Source of the DNA: Flavobacterium sp. GT3R68
GTDB lineage: Bacteria; Bacteroidota; Bacteroidia; Flavobacteriales; Flavobacteriaceae
NCBI RefSeq assembly: GCF_007109225.1
Contig: NZ_VJZK01000001.1
Coordinates: 937,978-1,001,977, forward strand
Length of the DNA: 64,000 nt
Direction: 5' to 3'
Of the stretch, positions 35,183 to 44,961 are shown one piece after another. The position numbers were made by a program, and so were the translations under genes. Every line of letters begins with the position of its first letter. The stretch's first letter is position 1. The notes beneath the pieces are model-generated. The model searched no databases and was not told where the DNA came from. It was given only the letters and a program-made list of their open reading frames with translations.

Positions 35183-36166
35183 ATGACAGGAATCGTTTAT
35201 AAATCTACAGGGAGCTGGTATACCGTAAAATCCTCGGAAGGGGATTTTATTGAATGCCGTATGAAAGGGAAATTCAGGATAAAAGGAATCAAAAGCACCA
35301 ATCCAATCGCGGTTGGAGATATTGTGGATTATGAACTGGATGAAAACTCGGATATCGTTACCGGAGTGATTCATAAAATCCATGACCGGAAAAATTATAT
35401 TGTCCGTAAATCCGTGAATCTGTCGCATCAAATGCATATCATCGCCTCCAATATCGACCAGGTTTTTTTATTGATTACGATTAACAATCCGCCAACGACC
35501 ACTAATTTTATCGACCGTTTTCTAGTTACAGCAGAAGCCTACGGAATTGAAGCCATTTTGATTTTCAATAAGATCGATACGTACGATGAGGCGACCGTTG
35601 AAGAACAATTGTACCTGCAACATATCTATCAGCAAGTGGGATACAAATGTCTTCGGGTTTCTTCCACACAAGGAAAAGGAGTGGAGGAGCTTAAGGAGAT
35701 GATGTTTGGAAAGGTCAGTATGTTTTCGGGTCATTCCGGTGTTGGAAAATCCACATTAGTCAATGCGATGGAACCGAGCCTGCATTTAAAAACCAAAGAT
35801 ATTTCGGAACAAAGCAAACAGGGACAACACACCACTACTTTTGCAGAAATGTATGATTTGGCTTTTGGGGCTCATATTATTGACACACCAGGAATAAAAG
35901 GATTTGGAATTGTTGATATGGAAAAAGAAGAAATCAGCGGGTATTTTCCGGAATTCTTCAAACTGAAAGACCAGTGTAAATTCAATAACTGCCTGCATAA
36001 GGAAGAACCCCATTGCGCCATCAAATCAGCATTGGAAAGAGACGAGATTGCATGGTCGCGTTACAACAGTTATCTGAAAATTTTGGAAGGTGATGATGAG
36101 CATTATCGCACCGATATCCATAATGAGGATCGTATTGCCAGTGACGAAACTAGGAATAAGCAATAA
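35183..36166 (+). CDS. rsgA: Ribosome small subunit-dependent GTPase A
   Basis: A 327-residue circularly permuted GTPase for late 30S maturation. OB-fold N-terminus (about 1-70), G4 NKID near residue 131 before G1 GHSGVGKST near 183, G3 DTPG near 235, and the C-terminal zinc site (CKFNNCLH...HC, about 265-280). Order of motifs confirms the permuted family. It is followed by dtd 3 bp downstream. Confidence 0.97.
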   Translation: MTGIVYKSTGSWYTVKSSEGDFIECRMKGKFRIKGIKSTNPIAVGDIVDYELDENSDIVTGVIHKIHDRKNYIVRKSVNLSHQMHIIASNIDQVFLLITINNPPTTTNFIDRFLVTAEAYGIEAILIFNKIDTYDEATVEEQLYLQHIYQQVGYKCLRVSSTQGKGVEELKEMMFGKVSMFSGHSGVGKSTLVNAMEPSLHLKTKDISEQSKQGQHTTTFAEMYDLAFGAHIIDTPGIKGFGIVDMEKEEISGYFPEFFKLKDQCKFNNCLHKEEPHCAIKSALERDEIAWSRYNSYLKILEGDDEHYRTDIHNEDRIASDETRNKQ

Positions 36167-36169
36167 AGG

Positions 36170-36622
36170 ATGAAAGCAGTGATTCAAAGAGTTGCCGAAG
36201 CTTCCGTAACCATCAATGGACAAAAAACAGCAGCTATTCAGAAGGGATTGTTAATTCTCATCGGAATAGAAAATGAAGACAATCAGGAAGACATCAATTG
36301 GCTGGTGAGTAAAATTATCAACCTTCGTATTTTTGGGGATGAAAACGAGGTGATGAATTTATCAGTAAAAGATGTAAACGGTGATATTATTATCGTAAGC
36401 CAGTTCACACTTCATGCCAGCACAAAAAAAGGAAATCGCCCATCTTATATTAAAGCCGCAAAGCCTCAAATTGCCATTCCGATGTATGAAAATTTCATTA
36501 CTAGGACAGAAGCTGAATTAGGTAAAAAAGTTCAGACAGGAGAATTTGGTGCAGATATGAAAGTCAGTTTAATTAATGATGGCCCGGTTACGATTCTTAT
36601 AGACAGTAAAAACAACGAATGA
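36170..36622 (+). CDS. dtd: D-aminoacyl-tRNA deacylase
   Basis: A 150-residue enzyme hydrolysing D-aminoacyl-tRNA and glycyl-tRNA(Ala), a translation quality-control step. SQFTLHAST near residue 78 and the NDGPVTI motif near 137 form the active site. It is co-transcribed with rsgA (3-bp gap), and the pair is followed by a terminator. Confidence 0.97.
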   Translation: MKAVIQRVAEASVTINGQKTAAIQKGLLILIGIENEDNQEDINWLVSKIINLRIFGDENEVMNLSVKDVNGDIIIVSQFTLHASTKKGNRPSYIKAAKPQIAIPMYENFITRTEAELGKKVQTGEFGADMKVSLINDGPVTILIDSKNNE

Positions 36623-36654
36623 TGAACATATTTTAATACAGCAACCACCTGAGA

Positions 36655-36681
36655 AAAAACTATTTTCTAATAGTTTTTTTG
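36655..36681 (+). terminator. Terminator after rsgA-dtd
   Basis: AAACTATT / AATAGTTT with loop TTCT and a run of seven or more Ts. Confidence 0.75.
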
Positions 36682-36719
36682 TTTTGGTTGGTTTCCATGC
36701 AGTAGGTCAAATAGCCACA

Positions 36720-37029
36720 TTATCCATTCCGGACAGTCTGAAAACTAACGCGAATGCAGTAGTGCGATTGAATCAGTAAAAAGCATGTTGATTTCCACGA
36801 AACGTATTGTAACGATATTGAATGTAAAAGGCGAATCGCGTATTGATGCCAATCAATTTTATGATAATTCCACGCGTGTAAAATCCTTGGAGGCAGTAAT
36901 CTATAATCAGTTCGGAAATGAAATAAAAAGGTTTAAAAAGAAGGATTTTAATTTTATGATGAGTTGAAAGAGTTCTATGCCCTGATAATTAAAAAACAAA
37001 ACGAAAAAATTGTCCTTAAAAAAGTATAA
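36720..37029 (+). pseudogene. Decayed remnant of a DUF3857/transglutaminase-type gene
   Basis: Three pieces in three different frames read like parts of one DUF3857 protein. Piece A (36720-36779) gives IPDSLKTNANAVVR; piece B (36785-36964) gives STKRIVTILNVKGESR, DANQFYDNSTRVKSLEA and NQFGNEIKRFKKKDF; piece C (36958-37029) gives the usual C-terminus FYALIIKKQNEKIVLKKV. An intact gene of this family is several times longer, so there is a large internal deletion plus frameshifts. A 60-codon open frame inside piece B is not a real gene. Confidence 0.75.
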
Positions 37030-37032
37030 ATC

Positions 37033-37359
37033 ATGAATCTAAAAAACGCACAACTCGATGTCGATACCTGGATCAAAGAACATGGTGTACGCTATTTCAA
37101 TGAGCTGACCAATATGGCGCAGCTTACCGAAGAAGTAGGCGAGGTAGCCCGGATTATTGCCCGCCGTTATGGAGAGCAGTCCGAAAAAGAAAGCGATAAA
37201 AACAAAGATTTAGGTGAGGAATTGGCCGATGTGGTTTTCGTTGTACTATGTTTGGCGAATCAGACCGGAATTGATCTTCAGGCCGCTTTTGACAAGAAAA
37301 TGGATTTGAAATCGGTCCGCGACAAAGACCGTCACCGCAACAACGAAAAGCTAAAATAA
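37033..37359 (+). CDS. MazG-like nucleotide pyrophosphohydrolase
   Basis: A 108-residue all-alpha NTP pyrophosphohydrolase of the MazG/dUTPase superfamily. Metal-binding pattern: EEVGEVAR near residue 36 and LGEELADVVFVV near 63. Such small proteins remove non-canonical NTPs (house-cleaning), substrate not readable. Its stop codon is directly followed by the aroA ATG, so both genes share a transcript. Confidence 0.92.
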   Translation: MNLKNAQLDVDTWIKEHGVRYFNELTNMAQLTEEVGEVARIIARRYGEQSEKESDKNKDLGEELADVVFVVLCLANQTGIDLQAAFDKKMDLKSVRDKDRHRNNEKLK

Positions 37360-38583
37360 ATGCATTTACTGCTGATAGCAAATAGTATCGCCAATAAAAC
37401 GGCAATTTCAATCACCGGTTCAAAATCTGAAACGAACCGTTTGTTATTGCTCCAGGGTCTATATCCCAATATTACCTTACATAACATTTCCAATTCGGAT
37501 GATTCCGATGTAATGATAAAAGCCTTGCAAAGCGATGATTCGATAATCGACATCCATCATGCAGGAACAGCGATGCGATTTCTGACTGCTTATTTTTCGG
37601 TCCAGCAAGGTAAGACAGTAACGCTGACGGGCTCCTCCAGAATGAAAGAAAGACCAATTCATGTTTTGGTAGCGGCATTACGCCAATTGGGTGCCGAAAT
37701 AGAATATTTGGAAAATGAAAATTTCCCACCAATCAAAATTAAAGGGCAAAAACTCCAACATCATGCCATTACTTTAAAAGCAGACGTCAGCAGTCAATAC
37801 ATTTCTGCATTATTGCTGATTGCGCCCAAACTTGAAAAGGGATTGGAATTGACTCTTGAAGGTAAGGTTACATCTGTCCCTTATATAAAGATGACTTTGG
37901 CTTTGCTGAATGAAATCGGTGTGGAAACATCTTTTGCAGATAATAAAATAATAGCTTTCCCTAAAAAAGAAATTTCGGATTCCAAAATCACCGTCGAAAG
38001 CGACTGGTCTTCGGCTTCTTACTTTTATTCAATTGTCGCTTTATCTGACGAAAATACCCAGATTACATTGTCGAGTTACAAACAAAACAGTTTTCAGGGC
38101 GACAGTACCCTGGCTGAACTCTATCAGAATCTTGGCGTGACCACCACATTTCATGAAAATCAAATAACGTTAACAAAGCAGAAACAACAGCTAGTGTCAC
38201 TGGATCTAAACCTGAATCACACACCTGACCTTGCCCAAACGATAGCGGTAACCTGTTTCGGATTGGGAATCGGATGTCATTTGACGGGCCTGCATACCTT
38301 GAAAATAAAAGAAACCGACCGTTTGGAAGCGTTACAAGCGGAGTTGTCAAAATTAGGTGCAAGCGTTCAGATTAATGATGATAGTATTACAATCGAACCT
38401 TCCGCAGCAATCAAATCCGGAATTACAATACAAACCTATGACGACCACCGTATGGCAATGGCATTTGCTCCTTTGGCGATAAAAGTGCCCATCGAAATCG
38501 AAAATGCTGAGGTAGTTTCCAAATCCTATCCCGATTTTTGGCAGGATTTGAAAACAATCGGGTTTAATATTTTAGAAAAATAA
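37360..38583 (+). CDS. aroA: 3-phosphoshikimate 1-carboxyvinyltransferase (EPSP synthase)
   Basis: A 407-residue shikimate-pathway enzyme joining shikimate-3-phosphate and PEP. GSKSETNRLLLL near residue 20 (phosphate-binding), HHAGTAMRFLTAY near 66, KETDRLEALQ near 309 and YDDHRMAMAFAPL near 359 are hallmark motifs. The usual LPGSKS start is reduced to ITGSKS, and the PEP-site NAGTAMR appears as HAGTAMR, both common in Bacteroidota. It immediately follows the MazG-like gene with no gap. Confidence 0.95.
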   Translation: MHLLLIANSIANKTAISITGSKSETNRLLLLQGLYPNITLHNISNSDDSDVMIKALQSDDSIIDIHHAGTAMRFLTAYFSVQQGKTVTLTGSSRMKERPIHVLVAALRQLGAEIEYLENENFPPIKIKGQKLQHHAITLKADVSSQYISALLLIAPKLEKGLELTLEGKVTSVPYIKMTLALLNEIGVETSFADNKIIAFPKKEISDSKITVESDWSSASYFYSIVALSDENTQITLSSYKQNSFQGDSTLAELYQNLGVTTTFHENQITLTKQKQQLVSLDLNLNHTPDLAQTIAVTCFGLGIGCHLTGLHTLKIKETDRLEALQAELSKLGASVQINDDSITIEPSAAIKSGITIQTYDDHRMAMAFAPLAIKVPIEIENAEVVSKSYPDFWQDLKTIGFNILEK

Positions 38584-38667
38584 ACCTAAGAAAGCACTGT
38601 TTAATGACCTTGCGCAGTTTTCAACAGTTTAAGTTACAGCCTCTAAAATAAATAAACATCAAAACAC

Positions 38668-38699
38668 TTGACAACGCCTATTCCACAATCGTATATTTG
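38668..38699 (+). promoter_or_regulatory. Promoter of queA
   Basis: TTG (38668-38670), 21-bp spacer, TATATTTG (38692-38699); start codon 21 bp further on. Confidence 0.75.
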
Positions 38700-38720
38700 C
38701 AACCTAAATAAAAAGACTTC

Positions 38721-39770
38721 ATGAAATTATCCCATTTTCAATTTAATTTACCAAAAGAACTTCTTGCAGAATATCCGGCTGAAAATAGAGATGAGGCACG
38801 TTTAATGGTTATCAATCGTGCGAAAAAAACCATTGAGCACAAAATGTTCAAGGATGTAATCGATTATTTTGATGATGGAGATGTTCTGGTTCTGAATAAC
38901 ACCAAAGTTTTTCCAGCCCGTTTATACGGAAATAAAGAAAAAACAGGAGCCAGAATTGAAGTATTCTTGTTGAGAGAATTGAATGCCGAACAACGTCTTT
39001 GGGATGTTTTGGTTGATCCGGCACGTAAGATCAGAATCGGGAACAAGTTGTATTTTGGTGATGATGATTCGTTGGTGGCTGAGGTAATCGATAATACTAC
39101 CTCCCGTGGTAGAACATTGCGTTTTCTTTATGACGGTTCGTATGAAGAATTCAGAAATAAATTGACAGAGTTGGGTGAAACCCCAATCCCTAAATACATC
39201 AACAGAGAAGTAACCCCAGAAGATGCGGAACGTTACCAAACTATTTATGCTAAAGAGGAAGGTGCTGTTGCGGCTCCAACTGCAGGATTGCACTTCTCGA
39301 AGCATTTGTTGAAAAAATTGGAAATCAAAGGTGTGAATTTTGCCGAAGTGACTTTGCACGTTGGTTTGGGAACTTTCAATCCTGTTGAAGTAGAAGATTT
39401 ATCCAAGCACAAAATGGATTCGGAAGAGTTGAAAATTACTCAGGAAGCCTGCGATATTGTGAATACGGCCAAAGCCAAAAAGAAAAAGGTTTGCGCAGTA
39501 GGAACAACTTCTATGCGTGCTGTAGAAAGCGCTGTTTCTTCACAAAAAACATTGAATACATTTGATGGATGGACAAATAAATTTATTTTTCCTCCTCATG
39601 ATTTCAGTATTGCGGATTGTATGATTACTAATTTCCATACGCCTAAATCAACTTTATTAATGATGGTTTCGGCATTTTGCGGACATGATTTAATGAAAAA
39701 AGCATACGAAGAAGCGATCAAAGAAGAATATAAATTCTATTCTTACGGTGATGCGATGCTAATAATATAA
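38721..39770 (+). CDS. queA: tRNA preQ1(34) S-adenosylmethionine ribosyltransferase-isomerase
   Basis: A 349-residue enzyme transferring the ribosyl group of SAM to preQ1 in tRNA to make epoxyqueuosine. [19 protein letters not shown] at the N-terminus, VFPARLYG near residue 64, [13 protein letters not shown] near 183 and [15 protein letters not shown] near the C-terminus are family signatures. It stands alone with its own promoter and terminator. queE, another gene of queuosine synthesis, is at 55.8 kb. Confidence 0.97.
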   Translation: MKLSHFQFNLPKELLAEYPAENRDEARLMVINRAKKTIEHKMFKDVIDYFDDGDVLVLNNTKVFPARLYGNKEKTGARIEVFLLRELNAEQRLWDVLVDPARKIRIGNKLYFGDDDSLVAEVIDNTTSRGRTLRFLYDGSYEEFRNKLTELGETPIPKYINREVTPEDAERYQTIYAKEEGAVAAPTAGLHFSKHLLKKLEIKGVNFAEVTLHVGLGTFNPVEVEDLSKHKMDSEELKITQEACDIVNTAKAKKKKVCAVGTTSMRAVESAVSSQKTLNTFDGWTNKFIFPPHDFSIADCMITNFHTPKSTLLMMVSAFCGHDLMKKAYEEAIKEEYKFYSYGDAMLII

Positions 39771-39787
39771 GCTATTCCACATTTAAC

Positions 39788-39820
39788 AAAAAATCCCGTC
39801 AGCAATGACGGGATTTTTTG
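39788..39820. terminator. Bidirectional terminator between queA and the SIMPL gene
   Basis: CCCGTCA/TGACGGG extended by AAAAAAT/ATTTTTT with a GCAA loop. The A and T flanks let it serve both converging genes. Confidence 0.9.
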
Positions 39821-39839
39821 TTATAAAATCTATGAGGAA

Positions 39840-40571
39840 TTAATTTACTTCATAAACCAATTTTACCGTGATGTTGGCAGTCTTATTCTTGGAATTGGTG
39901 TTAAACGAACCGCCGTATGAAAAATCTTCTGATGAATTCTGACCCGTAATCTGAAAAACGCCCATATCAGATTTCTTCAGATGACCCAAACCGGCATCTG
40001 CATTTTCTGCTATGCTTTTAGCACGTGTACTGGCATCTTTAGTGGCTTCTGCAATCATTTTTATTTTCAGCTCTGCAAGTTTTGTATAGTAATATTCAGG
40101 TGGATTGGAGTAGAATTCCACACCGGAGTTAATCAATTCACTGGATTGCCTGGAAATATCTTCAATTTTATTGACGTCCTTAGACTGAACTGTTACACTT
40201 TGGGTTAAGGTGAATCCGGCAAAAACCTGTTGTCTGGTGCTTCCGTTTTCGTTATAAATGATGTCAAAATCTTTGTTGAAATTTACTGCAGAAAAAACCA
40301 TTTCATCGGATTTGATCCCTTTGGATGATAAATATCTTTTGATACTTTCCCTGTCGCTATCCAATGAAGCATAGGCATCTTTCAAAGTCAGGCTCTTTTT
40401 TGAAAAAGAACCACTCCAGACTATCAAATCGGAAACAAAATCCTTTTTCCCCAATCCTGTAACGCTAATAGTGTCGTTACCCTTATTCCTGTTCTGAAAG
40501 GCATTTGAAAATAAAAAGGCCGAAACGATTACGGCAATAGCAATAATGATAGCGTTCGAATAGGTTTTCAT
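39840..40571 (-). CDS. SIMPL domain (DUF541) protein
   Basis: A 243-residue protein with an N-terminal membrane segment or uncleaved signal (IIIAIAVIVSAFLFS). The rest is the SIMPL/DUF541 domain: TISVTGLGKKDF near residue 35, FTLTQSVTVQSKDV near 123, EATKDASTRAKSIAENA near 178 and the terminal KTANITVKLVYEVN. Family members are exported, sometimes oligomeric ring-forming proteins of unknown role. Single gene. Confidence 0.88.
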   Translation of the reverse strand: MKTYSNAIIIAIAVIVSAFLFSNAFQNRNKGNDTISVTGLGKKDFVSDLIVWSGSFSKKSLTLKDAYASLDSDRESIKRYLSSKGIKSDEMVFSAVNFNKDFDIIYNENGSTRQQVFAGFTLTQSVTVQSKDVNKIEDISRQSSELINSGVEFYSNPPEYYYTKLAELKIKMIAEATKDASTRAKSIAENADAGLGHLKKSDMGVFQITGQNSSEDFSYGGSFNTNSKNKTANITVKLVYEVN

Positions 40572-40674
40572 AAAATTGAACTTTAAATTTATAAATGTAT
40601 GAAATTATTGGAATGGTTTAATCCGTGGGAATTCTTATTTTTTCTTATTTTTACCGTCTTTAAAAGAAAAACCA

Positions 40675-41949
40675 ATGACTTTTCAAAATACAAGGGAATT
40701 TGCGCAGGAACTCGATGCTCAGGATATACTGGCTCACTATAGAAACGAATTTATTTTTCCGGAAGTCAACGGAAAAAAAGTGATTTATTTCACCGGAAAT
40801 TCCCTTGGATTACAACCTAAAAGAACCAAAGCATACGTTGATGATGTCATGAATGACTGGGCGAATCTTGGCGTTGAAGGGCATTTTTATGCCGAAAAAC
40901 CTTGGTGGGATTATCACGAACGTTTTGCAAAACCATTGAGTAAAATTGTCGGTGCTTTGCCAAGTGAAGTAACCGTGATGAATACCCTTACGGTAAATCT
41001 TCACTTGCTAATGGCCTCGTTTTACAAACCGACTCCAAAAAGATATAAAATCCTTTGTGAGGCGAAAGCTTTTCCGAGTGACCAATATATGATTCAGAGT
41101 CAGGTGCAGTTCCATGGATTAAACCCGAATGACACTATTGTGGAAATCCAGCGCCGTGAGGGCGAACATAATATCCGTCTCGAAGATGTATTGGCAAAAA
41201 TCAATGAAGTCGGAGATGAGTTGGCATTAGTTTTGATTGGTGGTGTGAATTATTACACCGGACAGGTTTTTGACATGAAAGCCATTACCGAAGCAGGTCA
41301 CAAAGCCGGTGCATATGTGGGTTGGGATTTAGCGCATGCTGCAGGAAATATCAAATTGGAATTGCACGATTGGAATGTGGATTTTGCCGCGTGGTGCAGT
41401 TATAAATATATGAATTCAGGACCTGGTAATGCGTCGGGTTGTTTTATTCATGAAATGCATCACAATAATACAAAACTGTCCAGATTAGCCGGATGGTGGG
41501 GACATAACAAAGAAAGACGTTTCAAAATGGAACCTGTTTTCGATCCCGTTCGCGGTGCGGATGGTTGGCAGGTGAGCAATTTGCCCATCTTATCGCTTGC
41601 TCCGTATTTGGCTTCAGTGGATATGTTTGATGAAGTTGGAATGGACGCACTTATTAAAAAAAGAGATAAAATTACAGCGTATTTAGAATTCATACTACAA
41701 CAAATTGATTTGGAGGTCGACAGTACGTTTGAAATCATCACACCAACCAATTCAAGTGAAAGAGCATGCCAGTTGTCTGTTTTTCTGCATGGGGAAGGCC
41801 GTTCGTTATTTGATTATTTAATGAAAAATGGTGTGATTACCGATTGGAGAGAGCCAAATGTAATCCGTTTGGCACCAGTTCCATTGTACTGTTCTTTTGA
41901 AGACATGTATGAATTTGGACAAATATTAAAAAAAGGAATTATTGGGTAA
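40675..41949 (+). CDS. kynU: Kynureninase
   Basis: A 424-residue PLP enzyme splitting kynurenine or 3-hydroxykynurenine to anthranilate or 3-hydroxyanthranilate and alanine. K244 in SYKYMNSGPG binds PLP; YFTGNSLGLQPK near residue 40 and GWDLAHAAGN near 220 are diagnostic. It heads a kynurenine-pathway cluster with an arginase-family gene (26 bp later) and kmo 3 kb downstream. Confidence 0.96.
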   Translation: MTFQNTREFAQELDAQDILAHYRNEFIFPEVNGKKVIYFTGNSLGLQPKRTKAYVDDVMNDWANLGVEGHFYAEKPWWDYHERFAKPLSKIVGALPSEVTVMNTLTVNLHLLMASFYKPTPKRYKILCEAKAFPSDQYMIQSQVQFHGLNPNDTIVEIQRREGEHNIRLEDVLAKINEVGDELALVLIGGVNYYTGQVFDMKAITEAGHKAGAYVGWDLAHAAGNIKLELHDWNVDFAAWCSYKYMNSGPGNASGCFIHEMHHNNTKLSRLAGWWGHNKERRFKMEPVFDPVRGADGWQVSNLPILSLAPYLASVDMFDEVGMDALIKKRDKITAYLEFILQQIDLEVDSTFEIITPTNSSERACQLSVFLHGEGRSLFDYLMKNGVITDWREPNVIRLAPVPLYCSFEDMYEFGQILKKGIIG

Positions 41950-41975
41950 TTGATTTTACCATAAAAATATATAAA

Positions 41976-43064
41976 ATGACCAAAGAACAAAAAATAGCCA
42001 ATTTCGATCCTTCACAACCGGGATTAGCCGATGAAAGTATTTTCGGATTACCATTTACGGCAGAGGAAAGTGAAATCATTATTATTCCCGTGCCTTGGGA
42101 AGTTACCGTGAGTTATGGCGCCGGTGCATCCGATGGTCCTGAGGCTATTTTGGATGCTTCTTTCCAAGTGGATTTGCACCACCAGGAATTTCCGGAATTA
42201 TGGAAATTAGGGATATTTTTGGATTTGAGTACCGAAACCGCACAATGGGCAGATGACAGTGTTCGTTTCAAAGCTTTGGCGCAGCCAATCATTGAAGCAT
42301 TGGAAAACGGAGAGAAAATTGAAAACAATCTGGTCTTGAAAAGGGATTTGGATTCCATTAATAATGTTTGCCATGAATTGAATGAAGCGGTAAAAGCCAG
42401 AACCCTTTACTGGATGTCAAAAGGTAAAATGGTCGTTTTGTTAGGTGGTGATCATAGTACTCCACTGGGTTACTACCAGGCCCTGGCAACCAAACACGAG
42501 GAATTCGGAATTCTTCATATTGATGCACACATGGATTTGAGAATTGCCTATGAAGGGTTTCAATATTCGCATGCATCCATTATGTATAATGCGTTACAGC
42601 TTCCGCAGATAAAAAAAATTGTTCAGGTGGGAATCCGTGACTTCTGTAAACAGGAAGTAGAGGTGGTGACCGGCGAAAAAAACAGGGTATTGGTTCATAC
42701 GGATATCGATTTGAAAGCAGAATCTTTTAAAGGGGTAACCTGGGAACAGCAATGTGACGCTATTATCAGTGCTTTGCCGCAAAAAGTTACCATCAGTTTT
42801 GATATTGACGGATTGAGTTTTTGGCATTGCCCTAATACGGGAACTCCTGTTCCGGGTGGACTTTCTTTTGAGCAGGCTGCTTATTTGTTAAGTAAATTAG
42901 CCGACAGCGGTAAAGAAATCATTGGATTTGATTTGGTTGAAGTAGCACCTGGTGATGACGACTGGGATGGCAATGTAGGCGCGAGAATGTTGTACCATAT
43001 GTGTGGTGTTTTTGCTAAAAACAATGGGTTGGAAGTAGGAAACAGGATTGATTTCAATAAATAA
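41976..43064 (+). CDS. Arginase/agmatinase/formimidoylglutamase family hydrolase
   Basis: A 362-residue dinuclear-metal ureohydrolase. All usual metal ligands are visible: GGDHS, DAHMDLR and SFDIDGLSF. It is longer than classic agmatinases (about 300) and has an N-terminal extension (FDPSQPGLADESIFGLPF). Bacteroidota homologues are annotated as agmatinase family or formimidoylglutamase. Here it is 26 bp after kynU and before kmo, not next to histidine or polyamine genes, so it might act in tryptophan breakdown, for instance as the missing formylkynurenine hydrolase; that is speculative. Confidence 0.88.
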   Translation: MTKEQKIANFDPSQPGLADESIFGLPFTAEESEIIIIPVPWEVTVSYGAGASDGPEAILDASFQVDLHHQEFPELWKLGIFLDLSTETAQWADDSVRFKALAQPIIEALENGEKIENNLVLKRDLDSINNVCHELNEAVKARTLYWMSKGKMVVLLGGDHSTPLGYYQALATKHEEFGILHIDAHMDLRIAYEGFQYSHASIMYNALQLPQIKKIVQVGIRDFCKQEVEVVTGEKNRVLVHTDIDLKAESFKGVTWEQQCDAIISALPQKVTISFDIDGLSFWHCPNTGTPVPGGLSFEQAAYLLSKLADSGKEIIGFDLVEVAPGDDDWDGNVGARMLYHMCGVFAKNNGLEVGNRIDFNK

Positions 43065-43086
43065 TTGCCAGAAATATTCTAACATG

Positions 43087-43115
43087 AAAAGGCTTGCGTA
43101 ATGCAGGCCTTTTTT
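43087..43115 (+). terminator. Terminator after the arginase-family gene
   Basis: AAAAGGCTTGC / GCAGGCCTTTT with one G-T pair, loop GTAAT, then Ts. It touches the stop codon of the converging gene. Confidence 0.8.
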
Positions 43116-44676
43116 AGATTAAAATTTTCTTTAATCCTTCGGCAATGCCTCGCCATAGTAGGTTATAAAAAGATTTTTCCGGAATCCTTTTTACCTCCAC
43201 ATCGGCTTTTTTGGTCTTGTTATCGGAATCATTTTTAATCAGCAGATTGGCAATAAAGCTCTTTAACTTGTTTTTCTTTTCCGGTTTGTTCTTTCTGTAG
43301 AAGGTCACTTTCACGTCATGATACTTCAGGTCCAAATCCCCCTTCATGACATCACTATTACCTGTAAAATTAAAATGGATTTCGTCTAAAACACCTTTGA
43401 TAGAGGCATTCATATATGGCTTTACGAACGGATACAGTTTCTCGGTATTGAAATTGTGGACACTTCCCCTAATCTTAAAACCATCACTTCTATCCATCAC
43501 ATTGAAAGTCCAGTTTGCTTTTAGCTGTGAAGTGTTCATCAGTCGGCAATTGATTTTTATCTTCGTATCAGGAAGTTTCTTTTGGCCAAAACCGCTCTGG
43601 ATATTGGTGGCTGTCAAATTGAATTGACTGAAACTTACTTTCGCCGGTCCTCGTTTCGGTTCAATTTCCTCTTCATAAACCACTAATGAATTACGCATCG
43701 AAAGCGTGTCAATCTTCATTGAAAACTTGAGATCTCTTAAAAGTTTGTTGTTCAATGATTTTTTTTTCAAATCATCGGGAGGCGTTTTGCTTCGGTAAAT
43801 ATTGGCTGATAGCTGGTCTAAGTGGATTGCATTCGCATTGATGAAAAATCGGTCATTTTCAAAACCCCAATGAATGTTATTTATAGAAGCGGAATCTGTG
43901 GTCACGGTATATAAATCTTTTTCCTTTTGCAATCTTTTTACAAAACCTTTGCGCCCATAAGAGGGGATTAGAGCCAGTTTGGAAATGCGAACCTGATTGC
44001 CCTCTTTTTGGAATAAGGCTGCCTCCAAATGGTAAAATGGATTGATGCGATAATAAATTTTTTCACAACTTACGCTTGATTTCTGATAAGAAAAGGGTAT
44101 TTTGTTTTTAAGTGTTTCCTCTGTTATTACAATTCCTTCCAGCTGCAGATTTATATTTCCGGCACTAAGAATGTCTTTGTTGTTTTTGACATACACCATT
44201 TTTAACCGACCCTCCTTTAAATAAATATCCGAAACCACAATTATTTCACGGAAAGGATCCACCACTTTGGTACGGAAGCTTTTGGTATCGTTGATGGCTT
44301 TTTCATTTTTTTTGTAAATGACCACTTCGGGACCGTTGATGGTAATGCTTCTTGCTCTGATCTTATCATCAAATATGAGATCCCAAGCTTTAAATTTTTT
44401 GATTTGTAATGATTTGATTTTGGAGTAGATCCCTGCTTTTTGGAGTGTATCGTTCAGTGCAGCTTTGGGAACTATAACTACTTCAGTTGCGTCAATGTTT
44501 CCCGACCATAAGGACACATCCAAATTTTTGTACGTGATGTTATAGGAACTCTTATTTTTATTAGAAATGATTTTAGGGAGTTGCCGGTCGACCCAAAAAT
44601 TTACTCCCAAATTGATTAACAAAAGGAGTATTATGATGCTCACTAACCCAATTATTACTTTTTTGTATAAAGGCAT
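43114..44676 (-). CDS. AsmA-like envelope protein of unknown function
   Basis: A 520-residue protein with one N-terminal membrane helix (about 6-28, VIIGLVSIIILLLLINLGVN). A long beta-rich region follows that resembles AsmA/DUF748-type proteins: NLDVSLWSGNIDATEVVI, SRLKMVY-like strands and repeated short amphipathic strands. Family members bridge the periplasm or affect outer-membrane lipid assembly; assignment here is by general character only. The frame extends 19 codons upstream, but the ATG at 44676 puts the lysine-rich start just before the helix. Confidence 0.7.
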   Translation of the reverse strand: MPLYKKVIIGLVSIIILLLLINLGVNFWVDRQLPKIISNKNKSSYNITYKNLDVSLWSGNIDATEVVIVPKAALNDTLQKAGIYSKIKSLQIKKFKAWDLIFDDKIRARSITINGPEVVIYKKNEKAINDTKSFRTKVVDPFREIIVVSDIYLKEGRLKMVYVKNNKDILSAGNINLQLEGIVITEETLKNKIPFSYQKSSVSCEKIYYRINPFYHLEAALFQKEGNQVRISKLALIPSYGRKGFVKRLQKEKDLYTVTTDSASINNIHWGFENDRFFINANAIHLDQLSANIYRSKTPPDDLKKKSLNNKLLRDLKFSMKIDTLSMRNSLVVYEEEIEPKRGPAKVSFSQFNLTATNIQSGFGQKKLPDTKIKINCRLMNTSQLKANWTFNVMDRSDGFKIRGSVHNFNTEKLYPFVKPYMNASIKGVLDEIHFNFTGNSDVMKGDLDLKYHDVKVTFYRKNKPEKKNKLKSFIANLLIKNDSDNKTKKADVEVKRIPEKSFYNLLWRGIAEGLKKILI

Positions 44677-44926
44677 CGTTTTAGTTTTGTTGAAATCTAA
44701 TGGGATTAGTACTAGATCTGGCCAGCGTATCACTTTTTATAGAATTATATCTTTCATTAAAAGCAACCGCTTTTGGATCTTCCATCCTTGAAATTACAAA
44801 AAAATAGGCATTGCTCAGATTATATTATAATAATTTTAACGGGAAATCTGCCTAAAACGGAATGAATGTGTCATGAAATGTGTTTAAATTATTATTGATT
44901 TTTAAAGGATTATATTTATAATTACT

Positions 44927-44934
44927 TAATTTTG
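44927..44934 (+). promoter_or_regulatory. -7 element of kmo promoter
   Basis: TAATTTTG fits TAnnTTTG; a start a few bases later lies downstream of the first possible ATG (44932), which supports using the ATG at 44962. The remaining 44677-44926 stretch is AT-rich with no other signal seen. Confidence 0.5.
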
Positions 44935-44961
44935 TGGACTTACATTTACATTCATTTCTTG

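Noticed and set aside
36785..36967. A 60-codon open frame between dtd and the MazG-like gene
   Set aside because: It is the middle piece of the decayed DUF3857 gene; its neighbours in other frames carry the rest of the same protein.
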